Below are positions 30,032 through 40,100 of a stretch of DNA of 64,000 nt, piece after piece. A program made the translations under genes and the position numbers. Positions within the stretch are counted from its first letter, which is position 1. Each line of letters starts with the position of its first letter. This DNA comes from Okeania sp. SIO2C9 (GTDB lineage: Bacteria > Cyanobacteriota > Cyanobacteriia > Cyanobacteriales > Microcoleaceae): the NCBI RefSeq assembly GCF_010672455.1, contig NZ_JAAHGO010000003.1, positions 119,688 through 183,687 of the forward strand. The letters run 5' to 3'. The notes beneath the pieces are model-generated. The model was given only the letters and a program-made list of their open reading frames with translations, ran no database searches and was not told the origin of the DNA.

Positions 30032-30493
30032 TTATTCAAAGGGTATTTCTTCAACAGTAAAGTGGGCTTTAAAGCCGAAGTCGTCACTCTCACACTTAAC
30101 CACATGAGAACCAAGCATATTATTCTTCCCAACTAGCTTCAGGTGTCCCCAGGCTTTTTCGTCCTCACCTATGTTGTCTGTCTCTTCGCCATAAACAGAA
30201 AGCTTGAGTTGGGCTTGATTGATATCGTAACTGCCTCCATTATAAAAGTCTAATTCTGTAGACGCATTGTAATTCCAGGTATAACCAACCACAATTGTCT
30301 TTTCGCCAGCACCCCATTCATAAGTTTTATAAGGATTACCTGGCAGGGCAATAATATTACCCTTTTTACTATTCCAACCTCTGACATAGACCCACATATA
30401 CTGCATGTCAGCATCGTTGTTAGGACCTTCATCGTCAGACTTATAAAAAACTGCTTTTTCTGCAGTAACTCTTAACCTTATTATCTCGGTCAT
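30032..30493 (-). CDS. Small hypothetical beta-rich protein, 153 aa
   Basis: No family recognised. The start is the ATG at 30493 (MTEIIRLRVTAEKAVF), with a strong AAGGAG 9 nt upstream; a TTG 18 nt earlier is inside the ribosome site. The composition (Tyr/Trp/Asn-rich: YMWVYVRGWNSKKGN, YTWNYNASTELDFYNGG) suggests an all-beta lectin-like or inclusion-type protein without signal peptide. It lies beside the five-gene module, on the same strand and 2.6 kb upstream, separated by duplicated fragments. Any link to it is speculative. Confidence 0.65.
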   Translation of the reverse strand: MTEIIRLRVTAEKAVFYKSDDEGPNNDADMQYMWVYVRGWNSKKGNIIALPGNPYKTYEWGAGEKTIVVGYTWNYNASTELDFYNGGSYDINQAQLKLSVYGEETDNIGEDEKAWGHLKLVGKNNMLGSHVVKCESDDFGFKAHFTVEEIPFE

Positions 30494-30769
30494 AATAGAA
30501 GACTCCTTCAAATAATAATCTAGGGAATTGTTGATTGATTTGCTGAAAAAGTATTTTTTTGATATTTCATCAGCAATTATTGTTTCAACCTCTGTAAGTT
30601 AAGACGATTCCAATAGACAATTTATGATTTTTTTTCAGCTAGAAACTTTTTTCCTAGATAATTTAATAATTTATATACCTTAAGCTCGAAGGAAAAAGGA
30701 AAGACCAAAGTCGGAAGACAATAATAAAGATGTTGCTCACACCATACTGCCACCAATAGACCTACAAAA

Positions 30770-31065
30770 ATGCAATTTTTATCATTGTATGAGTCATATT
30801 TTAAACAATCCTTGAGTGAGACTCAAGTCCAAACTTTAAAAATTTTAGTCTGGTTGCTAACTGTCCAAAAAACTGTAAAAATAGAAAGGTTGGCTGCTTG
30901 TTTTCCTTTACCCATTAAATATGAAAGTCGTCGTCGTCATATTCAGAGATTTTTAACATTATTTTCTTTGAGTTTCCCATTGTTCTGGTTTCCCATTATA
31001 ATGATGATTCTTAGCAGGGAATTTTCTGATGATGCCCAATTAATTTTAACTTTTGATCGCCACAC
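30770..31065 (+). pseudogene. IS4-family transposase, N-terminal fragment
   Basis: About 98 codons, MQFLSLYESYFKQSLSE to DDAQLILTFDR, match the start of cyanobacterial IS4-type transposases (ESRRRHIQRFL region). After TFDR the sequence leaves the family and runs into local repeats, so the DDE core is missing. The remaining frame to 31183 is repeat-derived. Confidence 0.75.
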
Positions 31066-31428
31066 CAAATCAACCTCTCACGCAATTTTGGTAAAGAGGC
31101 AACAAAACTACACCACGCCAGAAACATTACCCCCCTGTATCCATCAACGACCTGTAACAACTATACAGAACACCCTTCAATGAACTCCAAACACTAGGGA
31201 AAAGTTTCATCTTATAATGATGATTCTTAGCAGGGAATTTTCTGATGATGCCCAATTAATTTTAACTTTTGATCGCCACACCAAATCAACCTCTCACGCA
31301 ATTTTGGTAAAGAGGCAACAAAACTACACCACGCCAGAAACATTACCCCCCTGTATCCATCAACGACCTATAACAACTATACAGAACACCCTTCAATGAA
31401 CTCCAAACACTCGGGAAAAGTTTCATCT
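30997..31428 (+). repeat. 216-bp tandem duplication across the transposase fragment
   Basis: 'ttataatgatgattcttagc' starts at 30997 and again at 31213, and the two units (30997-31212 and 31213-31428) are nearly identical. Each joins the broken end of the transposase fragment to the 3' end of the sigma factor gene, so the duplication came after that fusion. The second unit overlaps the sigma factor's last ~29 codons. Confidence 0.85.
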
Positions 31429-32941
31429 CTCCCATTAACCGAGATATTAACCCAGATTTAGTATAATCCCCTGTCAAACCCCGCCACATAACATACGGTC
31501 TCAACCATCGCGATCGCTCCCTTGATAAACAACAGGCAAGAGATTTTTTCTGGTAACTTTTGCTGACAGTTGATAGGCAACAGGCAACACACAAAAAGGA
31601 AGAGATTTTTTCAGAGAGTGGGTGGTACAAAAAAAGATTTTTCTGGTAACTATTTCTTCCAGTTCCCAGAAATGGTTGAATAAAATTATTGATTTTCTGA
31701 ATATGTCTATTATCCTTTGATACAAAATCCTGTTGAACAGTTGTCATTGCCACCATAGGAAGCAATCTCCTAAACCCCTGAGATTGCTTTCTTCCACTCC
31801 GTTTCAGTTGCAATGACTTAGATATAGTAATTCTCCGGATTTGATATGACTCTACCGAACTTTCGACACACCCATCTTGTTCTACTTCAAATACCTCGAC
31901 ACACTCTACTTCAGTTAATTCTGTAGCAGTCTCCTGAATCTCCCGATAGACTTGCTCCCTTGACTCGACAGCGCTCTTCACGCACTCTTGTTTTTCTCCC
32001 TCAACGAAGCGATCGCTCTCTACTTCTTCCAATACTCTGGCCACTTCCTGAATAGTCTGACCTACATTATCCCCTTGCTCCACAGAAGTATCCACAGACT
32101 CAGACTTTTCTATTTCTACCACCTCTTCTTGTGATGGGGTGATGGGGTGATGGGGTGATGGGGTGATGGGGTGATGGGGTGATAGGGTGATGGGGTGGTG
32201 AGGTGATGGAGAAATAGAATGGCCATCAAATGTAGCGCGATCGCCTGGCAATTGTTTCGTCCCTTTTTCTAACCCTTTCTTTTCTTCCGACTCAATTCTC
32301 TGCTGCTTTTCCCCATGCTTCCTTGAGGTAGACAACTTATGGCCCTTCCCGGCCGTAACACTTACTTTCTCCCCAGTCCCTAGAAAATAGTCGCTCAACT
32401 TCTGTTTTAGCTTTTTCTTAGCCACATATATCCGCCTGCATACATTGTTGTAGGATATCCCTTGCCGTTTCGCAATTTCTGTATGGGAAAGCTCCTCATA
32501 AAAATGTAAAATAAAAGTCCCCCGCAACGTTTCCGGTAAATCAGCGATCGCCCGTCGAATCTCAATAGACCTCTCCTCTCTCTCTAGACAACTTTCTGGC
32601 GACTTCACCGAAGAGGCCATACCCATATCCTGAGTATCTCCCACCAATTCAATACTTTCAACACCTGTAGCGCCTCGAGAACGTTCTCGAATTATATCAA
32701 TACAGAGATTGCGAGTCAGCTTGATCGACCAGGCCCTAAAATTAGTAATTTTCCCCTCAAACTTTTGCACCTTTTCCCAAGCTTTTAGCGCCGCCCGACT
32801 CAGAGCATCCTCCGCATCTGTTTGGTTAGAATTCATTAACCTGAGACAGCACCTATACAGTAGTTCTCTATGTCCATTCCATTGCTGCCAAAACTGACAA
32901 ACTAGATCGGAATTGCCCCTTTCGGTTAAAGCAAAGTCCAT
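31343..32941 (-). CDS. Sigma-70 family (ECF-like) RNA polymerase sigma factor with long repeat-bearing tail
   Basis: Region 2 lies at residues ~15-90 (DAEDALSRAALKAWEKVQKF, NFRAWSIKLTRNLCIDIIRE) and region 4 at ~128-182 (LPETLRGTFILHFYEELSHT, AKRQGISYNNVCRRIYVAKK). There is no region 1 or 3, as in ECF/group IV factors. From ~200 a variable tail of 330 residues follows: a repeat of HHPITPSP (~245-270) encoded by an octanucleotide STRR, an acidic stretch, then a C-terminus reading into local repeats, so the natural end is uncertain. GAGGA lies 5 nt before the ATG at 32941. The gene is divergent from an AAA-like/VMAP-HTH ATPase gene 418 bp away. Its target genes are unknown. Confidence 0.85.
   Translation of the reverse strand: MDFALTERGNSDLVCQFWQQWNGHRELLYRCCLRLMNSNQTDAEDALSRAALKAWEKVQKFEGKITNFRAWSIKLTRNLCIDIIRERSRGATGVESIELVGDTQDMGMASSVKSPESCLEREERSIEIRRAIADLPETLRGTFILHFYEELSHTEIAKRQGISYNNVCRRIYVAKKKLKQKLSDYFLGTGEKVSVTAGKGHKLSTSRKHGEKQQRIESEEKKGLEKGTKQLPGDRATFDGHSISPSPHHPITLSPHHPITPSPHHPITPSQEEVVEIEKSESVDTSVEQGDNVGQTIQEVARVLEEVESDRFVEGEKQECVKSAVESREQVYREIQETATELTEVECVEVFEVEQDGCVESSVESYQIRRITISKSLQLKRSGRKQSQGFRRLLPMVAMTTVQQDFVSKDNRHIQKINNFIQPFLGTGRNSYQKNLFLYHPLSEKISSFLCVACCLSTVSKSYQKKSLACCLSRERSRWLRPYVMWRGLTGDYTKSGLISRLMGEMKLFPSVWSSLKGVLYSCYRSLMDTGG
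32133..32204 (-). repeat. Octanucleotide STRR GATGGGGT x ~9 inside the sigma factor gene
   Basis: Eight units in a row (one with a single change, GATAGGGT) and a degenerate ninth. Three units make 24 bp or eight codons, giving the HHPITPSP protein repeat. Gain or loss of one or two units would shift the frame. Confidence 0.92.
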
Positions 32942-33359
32942 TATATTCCTCTTCCGTCTGCTGACTATCTACATAACTAAAGACGTAAGGAATTTACTGG
33001 TATGAGCTATCAAACTTCATATAATTAGGCTTTTCTTCGATAGTGAAAATCAACCGTTATTAGCTACCTGCATAAGTCTAATCATTTGTCAATCTCATCA
33101 ATTCTGTATGAATATTTATTCAACAAATAAGTTTCTTTGCGTAAGTCATGTTATCGTGTCCTTCATAATGCAATTTTCATTTCCGTAGACCACCGGTGAA
33201 TGGCCATTTGCTAACGTAGAAGCTCTCCGCTTTACATGTCGCGGAGCGTTAACGGAGTTATGCGACAGCAAAACTACCCCTACAGGGTTTTGGTTATGAC
33301 GATGTGGTTCATCAATCTGAAAAGTGCTGTAAGTCCTAATATTTTTTAAATAATTGCAG
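32942..33359. other. Divergent promoter region with repeat fragments
   Basis: Lies between the sigma factor and the AAA-like ATPase genes, so it must hold both promoters; no clear -10/-35 pair stands out. It has AGGACTTACGCA-type element ends (GCATAAGTC near 33069, TAAGTCCTAA near 33333) and a hairpin arm pair around 'gtcgcggagcgttaacgg'. A minus-strand frame of 98 codons (33146-33442) crosses the real gene and is rejected. Confidence 0.5.
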
Positions 33360-34736
33360 ATGCAGACAAAACAAACTACAGATTCTATCAAGCTAGATTT
33401 TGTTTTAGAGGTGATCAACCGTAAGCTACTAGAAACCAACAATCATCCTTTAAGTACCACAGAAATTATTATTCTCCAAGGTATTTGGGATCATAAGACC
33501 TATAATATAGTTGCTGAAGAGGCAAGTTACAGCTTAAGTTATCTAAGTAATGTCGTTGCTCCTGAGTTATTTAGACGAATTTCTGATATTATTGGTCAAA
33601 GGGTGACAAAGAAAAACTGTCGGATGCAACTTCAAACATATCTCATCCCACAAGCTACCTCAAAAAAAACTTTCCGACCTCAAGATTCCGGAAAATTTTC
33701 TCCTAGTGTAACACAACTTATGTCACCAAGATTTCCGAGTGGATCTATTTCTCTAGATTCACCATTTTACATAGAACAAGCCGATATTGAGAAGCAAGTT
33801 TATGCAGAAATTGAGAAACCAGGAGCATTGGTGAGAATCAAAGCTCCGCAAGAGATGGGCAAAACTTCCCTTCTTTTGAGGGTTATCAACTATGCAAAAA
33901 GTTTGGACTATCGCACCGTGAACTTAGACTTACAACAGGTAGGTCAAGACATTTTGAGCGGTGGCATCAACAAATTTTTACGTTGGTTTTGTGCTAATAT
34001 TGCTTATCAACTAAACCAAGAGCCAAACTTAGATGGCTATTGGGATGAAGATATTGGAAGCAAAATTAGTTCTAGTCTATACTTCCGCAACTATTTATTA
34101 AAGTCAAGTAATTCTCCTGTACTTCTAGCTTTAGATGAAGTCAACCAGATTTTTGAGTACCCAGAAATAGCAAAAGACTTTTTTCCTCTATTGCGCTCGT
34201 GGTTTGAGGAAGCAAAAAGACTCCCAGTCTGGCAAAACTTACGTTTAGTGGTAGTTCACTCCACTGAAATTTACGTACCTTTGCAACTGAAACAGTCACC
34301 TTTTAATGTGGGGTTACCAATTCTGTTAGGTAGTTTTAGCTTAGAAGCAGTTTTAGAATTAGCCCAATCTTACGGACTCGACTGGAGTGATGGGGAAGAA
34401 GCAAATCTTCTGATGGCTCTCATTGGGGGACATCCAGCACTGGTGCATCTGGCTATTTATCATCTGAGTCAAGAAGATGTGACAATGAAGCAATTATTAG
34501 AAACTGCAGCCACATCTACCGGAATTTATGGCAGTCATTTGCGACGTCATCAAGTGAAGTTGGAAGAAGACCCAGAATTAGCGATCGCTCTACAAAATCT
34601 TGTCAAGACTAATGAACCCATATTATTAGAGCATATTATTGCTTATAAGTTAAGTAGTATGGGATTAATTAAGTTCGATGGAAATAAGGCTACATTAACT
34701 TGTGATTTGTATCGGCAGTATTTTAGAAGTCAATAA
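33360..34736 (+). CDS. AAA-like ATPase with N-terminal VMAP-type HTH
   Basis: A 458-aa protein beginning MQTKQTTDSIKLDFVL. Residues ~10-90 read as the helix-turn-helix seen at the N-terminus of vWA-MoxR-associated proteins (LSTTEIIILQGIWDHKTYN, ASYSLSYLSNVV). From ~125 is an AAA-like (AAA_35 type) NTPase: Walker A in APQEMGKTSLLLRV, Walker B in PVLLALDEVNQIF, and a C-terminal winged-helix-like end (LRRHQVKLEEDPEL, LSSMGLIKFDGN). ATG at 33360 is preferred to a TTG two codons upstream; neither has a clear ribosome site. Such proteins are signal-sensing NTPases of cyanobacterial conflict and regulatory systems. Divergence from a sigma factor suggests a regulatory pair. Confidence 0.82.
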   Translation: MQTKQTTDSIKLDFVLEVINRKLLETNNHPLSTTEIIILQGIWDHKTYNIVAEEASYSLSYLSNVVAPELFRRISDIIGQRVTKKNCRMQLQTYLIPQATSKKTFRPQDSGKFSPSVTQLMSPRFPSGSISLDSPFYIEQADIEKQVYAEIEKPGALVRIKAPQEMGKTSLLLRVINYAKSLDYRTVNLDLQQVGQDILSGGINKFLRWFCANIAYQLNQEPNLDGYWDEDIGSKISSSLYFRNYLLKSSNSPVLLALDEVNQIFEYPEIAKDFFPLLRSWFEEAKRLPVWQNLRLVVVHSTEIYVPLQLKQSPFNVGLPILLGSFSLEAVLELAQSYGLDWSDGEEANLLMALIGGHPALVHLAIYHLSQEDVTMKQLLETAATSTGIYGSHLRRHQVKLEEDPELAIALQNLVKTNEPILLEHIIAYKLSSMGLIKFDGNKATLTCDLYRQYFRSQ

Positions 34737-34862
34737 CAACCTCATGGGGTTGGTAAGAGTTGAGTTTTAAATTTTGGCTCGAAAGCGGTTTTTTGACGCC
34801 CTAAACCCGTCAAAGGCAGAATTTTAAGCAATTCAAAATACGAACCCTGTTGAACTGCTTGC

Positions 34863-35544
34863 GCAGAATTAGATATAGTTGTGGGTATTCACGAGGCAAC
34901 TCACGGCCACTTACCCACTACGGGAGCAGATAGATTTAATAGTCGTTGTCCTCCATGCTTGTTATCAAAATAATTGGGTCTAAAACCCCGCCAAGATCGG
35001 CGAAATATTTTTGGAGCGTTGCTCTAATCCCCTACTTCCCCTCCTGGGAGGGGTTAGAGGTGGGTTAACTTCTGTACGGGCGAATGGCCAGCAAGCCCCT
35101 ACTTCTGACTTCTGACTTCGTTAACACCCCATGGAACAGATGATGGCTATGTTTGGCTTCATTGAGGGAGGAGTATTGGAGGATCATCCCCAACTGCGGG
35201 TAGGATTTTTGGAATCTGGTTGTGCTTGGCTTTCCTATTGGTTATGGCGGTTGGATGAAGAATACAAAAATTTACATTGGGAAGTCGAAAGATATGGTAA
35301 TATGTTATCCCATCAGAGTATTTTCGCCGTCAATGTTATATTGCGGTTAGCCAATCTGAACCTTATCTGACTCAGATAATTGATTTTATCGGTTCTGACA
35401 ATTTAATTTTTTGCTCAGATTATCCACACATGGATCGTCTAGATAGATGTAGTGAAAAATGTTGTAGAACTTGATAGAAACTTATCTCAAGAGATAGTCA
35501 AAAAAATCGTTTGGGATAACCCTAGAGGTTTTTATAACTTATAA
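34863..35544 (+). pseudogene. Amidohydrolase-family pseudogene
   Basis: Pieces of one amidohydrolase (metal-dependent TIM-barrel, decarboxylase-like) are visible in order: AELDIVVGIHEATHGH from 34863, then an insertion of repeat DNA (~34950-35125), EQMMAMFGFIEGGVLEDHPQ (35134), LDEEYKNLHWEVERYGN, FRRQCYIAVSQSEPYLTQ in another frame, the metal-site-like LIFCSDYPHMD (~35408), and after another shift VVELDRNLSQEIVKKIVWDN to a stop at 35542-35544. At least three frame breaks plus an insertion make it nonfunctional. The only long remaining frame (35131-35370) is a fragment. Confidence 0.8.
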
Positions 35545-35775
35545 CTTACTTTGGTTTTCCTACACGGTAAACCAAAGTAAGGGCGAATGGCCAGCAAGCC
35601 CTAAGTAGATAGGCGTTAAAATTTGTCGCCATGAATCAAGTGCATATTTACACTACATCGACTGTATGGAAGAGCTGGGATTTGGTTTACAAAACTTAAT
35701 ATAACTCAGCTTTTTTGTGCGTACCTGTGATTTTAAGTTGAAGTTGTTTACCCACTAATAGGAGGAAATTATTAA

Positions 35776-36843
35776 ATGTCTAATGAGACAAAGACGAGCC
35801 AGTCTGATAATTATGATAATCATGTATTTCAAATACTCACAGTTAATGAGAAGCTTATAGAAAAAAATAAAGATGAAGGGATAGATATAGTGATAGGAAA
35901 ATTGGAAGATTTTAGAGAACACTATAAAGACTATAAAATAGTCGATCCAGATACAAATAAATCTGTTTTATTGAATACAAATTTTGATTTTTTTAACAAT
36001 TATTTACCTTCACCTGGAGTAGAGGTTAATGAAAGGTTTATACAATACGCCAGCGAAGACAAGAACGATTTGAAATATGCAGAATTTTCCACTGTGCGCT
36101 TTTTGTTACAATGTCGCAGGTTATCTCAGATGATGACGAAGACATGGTTGTATCATGTTGAAGATGATGACATTAAGGATAAGCCCATGATAAAATATAT
36201 GAAAAGAATATTTGATTTATTTAATTATCAGCCGGAAAATTATTATGTTTTATCAAGAAACGAGAAGACAGGTTTGGTTAAGAAGAAACAGACATCTCAG
36301 CTTGATAACCTTAGTTCCCTTCTGTTAAATGATCCTGAAAATGGTACAAATGTAGAATGTACACCTGAAGCATCTGAACCTTCAAAAGATGATGATAATT
36401 TAGACTACAGCTACTTTATTCGGAATCAAAATGCGTTAATTTTAGCACTTTTTTTCAGTGGGCAAGCAATCATTGAAGATGAAAAAGAAAAAACCTTGCA
36501 AAGGCTTCATGAGCCTGTCTTAAGTACCTATGAACTAATTTGGGAGTATGAGCTGGACTTAAATTGGGATTCATATTATGCTACAAGGCGAGATATTGCT
36601 CGTCCAGGATATCGAAAGATTAAACATCGACCAATTGCTCAATTAACCCTAGGTCTTCCAGCGAGACCAGACAGAAATTTACTAAAAGATGAGCAAATAA
36701 AAAAATGGGTTTATGCAAAAGAACAATCAGAAAATCCTGATGATTTACCATTTTACCCCAAAGAACAAACGGCCGCGTGGAGGAATAAAGAAGTAATGAA
36801 TGTATTTCCTCCTGATCCTTATATTATTCTTAGCACTACTTAA
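35776..36843 (+). CDS. Hypothetical protein, 355 aa
   Basis: No family recognised. A strong AGGAGG lies 9-10 nt before the ATG. The protein is soluble and acidic, with MMTKTWLYHVEDDDIKDKPM (~residues 115-134), a low-complexity region rich in Asp/Glu/Ser (~185-215), and a conserved-looking C-terminal half (YDSYYATRRDIARPGYRKI-like, PIAQLTLGLPARPDRNL, FPPDPYIILSTT). No signal peptide or membrane segment. It stands alone between a pseudogene and a very large kinase gene, ~280 bp upstream of the latter. Confidence 0.7.
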   Translation: MSNETKTSQSDNYDNHVFQILTVNEKLIEKNKDEGIDIVIGKLEDFREHYKDYKIVDPDTNKSVLLNTNFDFFNNYLPSPGVEVNERFIQYASEDKNDLKYAEFSTVRFLLQCRRLSQMMTKTWLYHVEDDDIKDKPMIKYMKRIFDLFNYQPENYYVLSRNEKTGLVKKKQTSQLDNLSSLLLNDPENGTNVECTPEASEPSKDDDNLDYSYFIRNQNALILALFFSGQAIIEDEKEKTLQRLHEPVLSTYELIWEYELDLNWDSYYATRRDIARPGYRKIKHRPIAQLTLGLPARPDRNLLKDEQIKKWVYAKEQSENPDDLPFYPKEQTAAWRNKEVMNVFPPDPYIILSTT

Positions 36844-37127
36844 TTATTTAAACTTGAATTAACTTGAATTAATGGAACTTAGATATTGGGGCAATTTACA
36901 ATTTATACTGTTTTGAATTACAAGCCTTTCTAGTCTATATTTGAGCTTTTTTCATGCCTCTATTTTGTTTAAGTCTAATTATATAAATTGATATATTCTC
37001 CCACTAAACATTCGGACTTAGGAAGGGGAGAATTATCAATTAAACTGATTAAGATAGATTACTTTTATAAGTGAAGTTTTAAGTTTATAAAAGCGCTCAA
37101 TCTCTTTCAGAATAATGCAAATTAACC

Positions 37128-40100
37128 ATGAAATATATCAATAATGATAAAGATTACCAGATTATCGAAAAAATCTATGAAAGTTTTAATTCTTTAGTTT
37201 ATCGAGGTATTATCAAGCTAAATAATGAATCTATTATTCTAAAAATTCTCAAAGAAAATTATCCTACATCTTCAGAATTAACCCGTTATAAACAGGAATA
37301 TGAAATTACTCATTCCTTGAATGTAGATAGTATTATTAAAGCTTACGACTTACAAAGATATGATAATAGTTTAGTAATGCTTTTAGAAGACTTTGGTGGT
37401 CAATCTCTAAAACTATTACTATCCCAAAGGCAATTAAGCTTAAAAAACTTTCTGAATATTGCGATTAAAATAACAGAAAGTTTAAGTGCAATTCATCAAG
37501 CTAATATTATCCACAAAGATATTAATCCTAGCAATGTTGTCTATAATTCTCAAACAGAAGAATTAAAAATCATCGACTTTGGCATTTCTACCCGCTTATC
37601 CCAAGAATTTCTGACAGTTCTTCCCCCTCGTCAACTAGAAGGAACTTTAGCTTATATTGCCCCGGAACAAACAGGGAGAATGAACCGAGGAATAGATTAT
37701 CGGAGCGATTTTTATTCCCTTGGTGTGACTTTTTATGAACTTTTAACCAATAAACTTCCTTTTGAAACAACCGATCCTATGGAGTTAGTTCATTGTCATA
37801 TCGCACAACAACCATTACCAGTACATGAACTAATTCTCGATATTCCTTTAGCTGTGTCTAATATAGTCAGTAAATTATTAGCTAAAACTCCAGAGGAAAG
37901 ATATCAAAGTGCTTGGGGAATTAAAGCTGATCTAGAAACCTGTCAACATCAATTAAAAACTTTCGGAGAAATTTATGAGTTTTCTTTAATAAGTCGGGAT
38001 ATTTCTGAGAAGTTTCAAATTCCCCAAAAACTCTATGGTAGAGAACAAGAAGTCGAGGAACTTTTAACAGCATTCGAGGAAGTTAGTCAAGGAAAAACTG
38101 GGATGATTCTGATTTCTGGTTATTCAGGAATTGGCAAATCAGCTTTAGTTAATGAAATACACAAACCTATTACAAAAAAAAGAGGAAGATTTGTTAGTGG
38201 CAAATTTGACCAATTGAATAGAGATATTCCTTATTCAGCTATTTCTCAAGCTTTTCAAGAGTTAATCCATAAATTGTTAAGCGAACCGGAAATAACCCTA
38301 CAAACGTGGAAAAATAAAATTTTAGAAGCACTTGGAAATAATGGTCAAATTATTATTGATGTGATTCCCGAATTGGAAAAAATTATCGGGCAACAACCTC
38401 CAGTCGAAGAATTAGGAGCGACTGAAAGCCAGAACCGCTTTAATTTATTTTTTCAAAGGTTTTTAAATGTTTTTTGTCAAAAAGAACATCCTTTAGTAAT
38501 TTTTATTGATGATTTACAGTGGGTAGATTTACCATCTTTGAACTTACTAGAGCAACTAATATTAGATTCTGACAACAAGTATTTTCTCACAATCGGAGCA
38601 TATAGAGACAATGAAGTTAGTCCTACTCATCCTCTCATGGGCACTTTAGAAAAAATCAAGCAAGCACAAGTAACAGTTAATGAAATTACTCTTTCTCCCT
38701 TACAATTTAATCATGTTAATCAATTAATTGCTGATACCTTAAATTGTTCAACAGAAGTTTCACAACCTTTAGCTGAATTAGTTGCCCAAAAAACAGAAGG
38801 CAATCCATTTTTCCTAACTCAACTTCTCTATTCTTTACATCAAGAAAATTTAATAGTATTTAATCCAGAAAAATCTCCTACTTATTGGCAATGGAATATA
38901 GAGGAAATTGAAAGAGTTTCCATAACCGATAATGTAGTCAATTTGATGGTGAGGAAAATTGAAAAGTTAGATGAGAAAACTCAACAAGTTCTGAAATTAG
39001 CTGCTTGTATTGGCAACAAATTTAATTTAGAAATTTTGAGCATCATTAATAATAAATCTCAAATAGTTACGGCTCAAGAAATACAGTCTGCTCTAGATGA
39101 AGGTTTAGTTATTCCTCTAGATAATAATTATAAAATTCCTCTGCTTTGGAATTCAGAAGAATTATTAAAAAATAGCTCTGGTATTTCGCCTCAGTATTCT
39201 ACATATATTCCCTACAAATTTTTACATGATCGAGTACAACAAGCTGCTTATTCTTTAATCCCAGAAACAGAAAAAAAGCAAGTTCATTTACAAGTAGGTC
39301 GTTTGCTACTGAAAAATATTAAAGATACTCAGGAGTCAGAGGATAAACTACAGAATAATATTTTTGATATTGTTGAACACTTCAACAAATGTTTGGACTT
39401 AATTTATGAGCAATTAGAAAAAGATGAGTTAGCTAAATTAAATCTTCAAGCAGGAAAAAAAGCTAAAGCATCAACAGCTTATCAAACAGCATTAAAGTAT
39501 TTAGAAACTGGGATAAAATTTTTAGATTTTAACCAATGGAATTACCAGGGTTCATTAATATTTGAAATTCATCTAGAATTCTTAGAAGCTCTTTATTTAA
39601 CGGCTAATTATCTAAGGGTTCAAGATTACTCTGAGGTTTTGCTAAGTAAAAATTACGATATTCTTGAGAAAGTAAATATATATAGAATCAAAAGCTTATC
39701 TTATTTTGCTGAACTAAAGCAACAAAAAGCAATAGAAAATTTTTGTCAAGCTTTGGCTTTACCCAAAATAGAGATAGATGTCCCTCAAGATGAAGATGAA
39801 ATCAAAAAAAGAACCAATCAAGAATATAAGCGTTTAGAATTGCTTTTAAAAGATAAAGAGATTCAGGATTTAGTCGATCTTCCACGACTAAGCGATCCTT
39901 ATAAAATTTCAGCTATTCTAATCTTAGAACAGATGTTTATTTCTCTTAATGCTATCAATTCGCCTTTACGAGATTGGTGTGTATTTAAGCAAGTTAATCT
40001 CTGCATTGAGTATGGTAATCCACCCAGAGCAGTTGCTAGCTATAGTTTTTGTATTCAAACTACTGATATTAACTTGTCATATCAGTTTGGACAACTATCT

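Noticed and set aside
11813-30511. A prophage, tailocin or contractile injection cluster
   Set aside because: Only one tail-collar protein is present. No sheath, tube, baseplate, spike, terminase, portal or lysis gene was seen.
33146-33442. 98-codon minus-strand frame in the divergent spacer
   Set aside because: It overlaps the start of the AAA-like ATPase gene and consists of repeat-element sequence.
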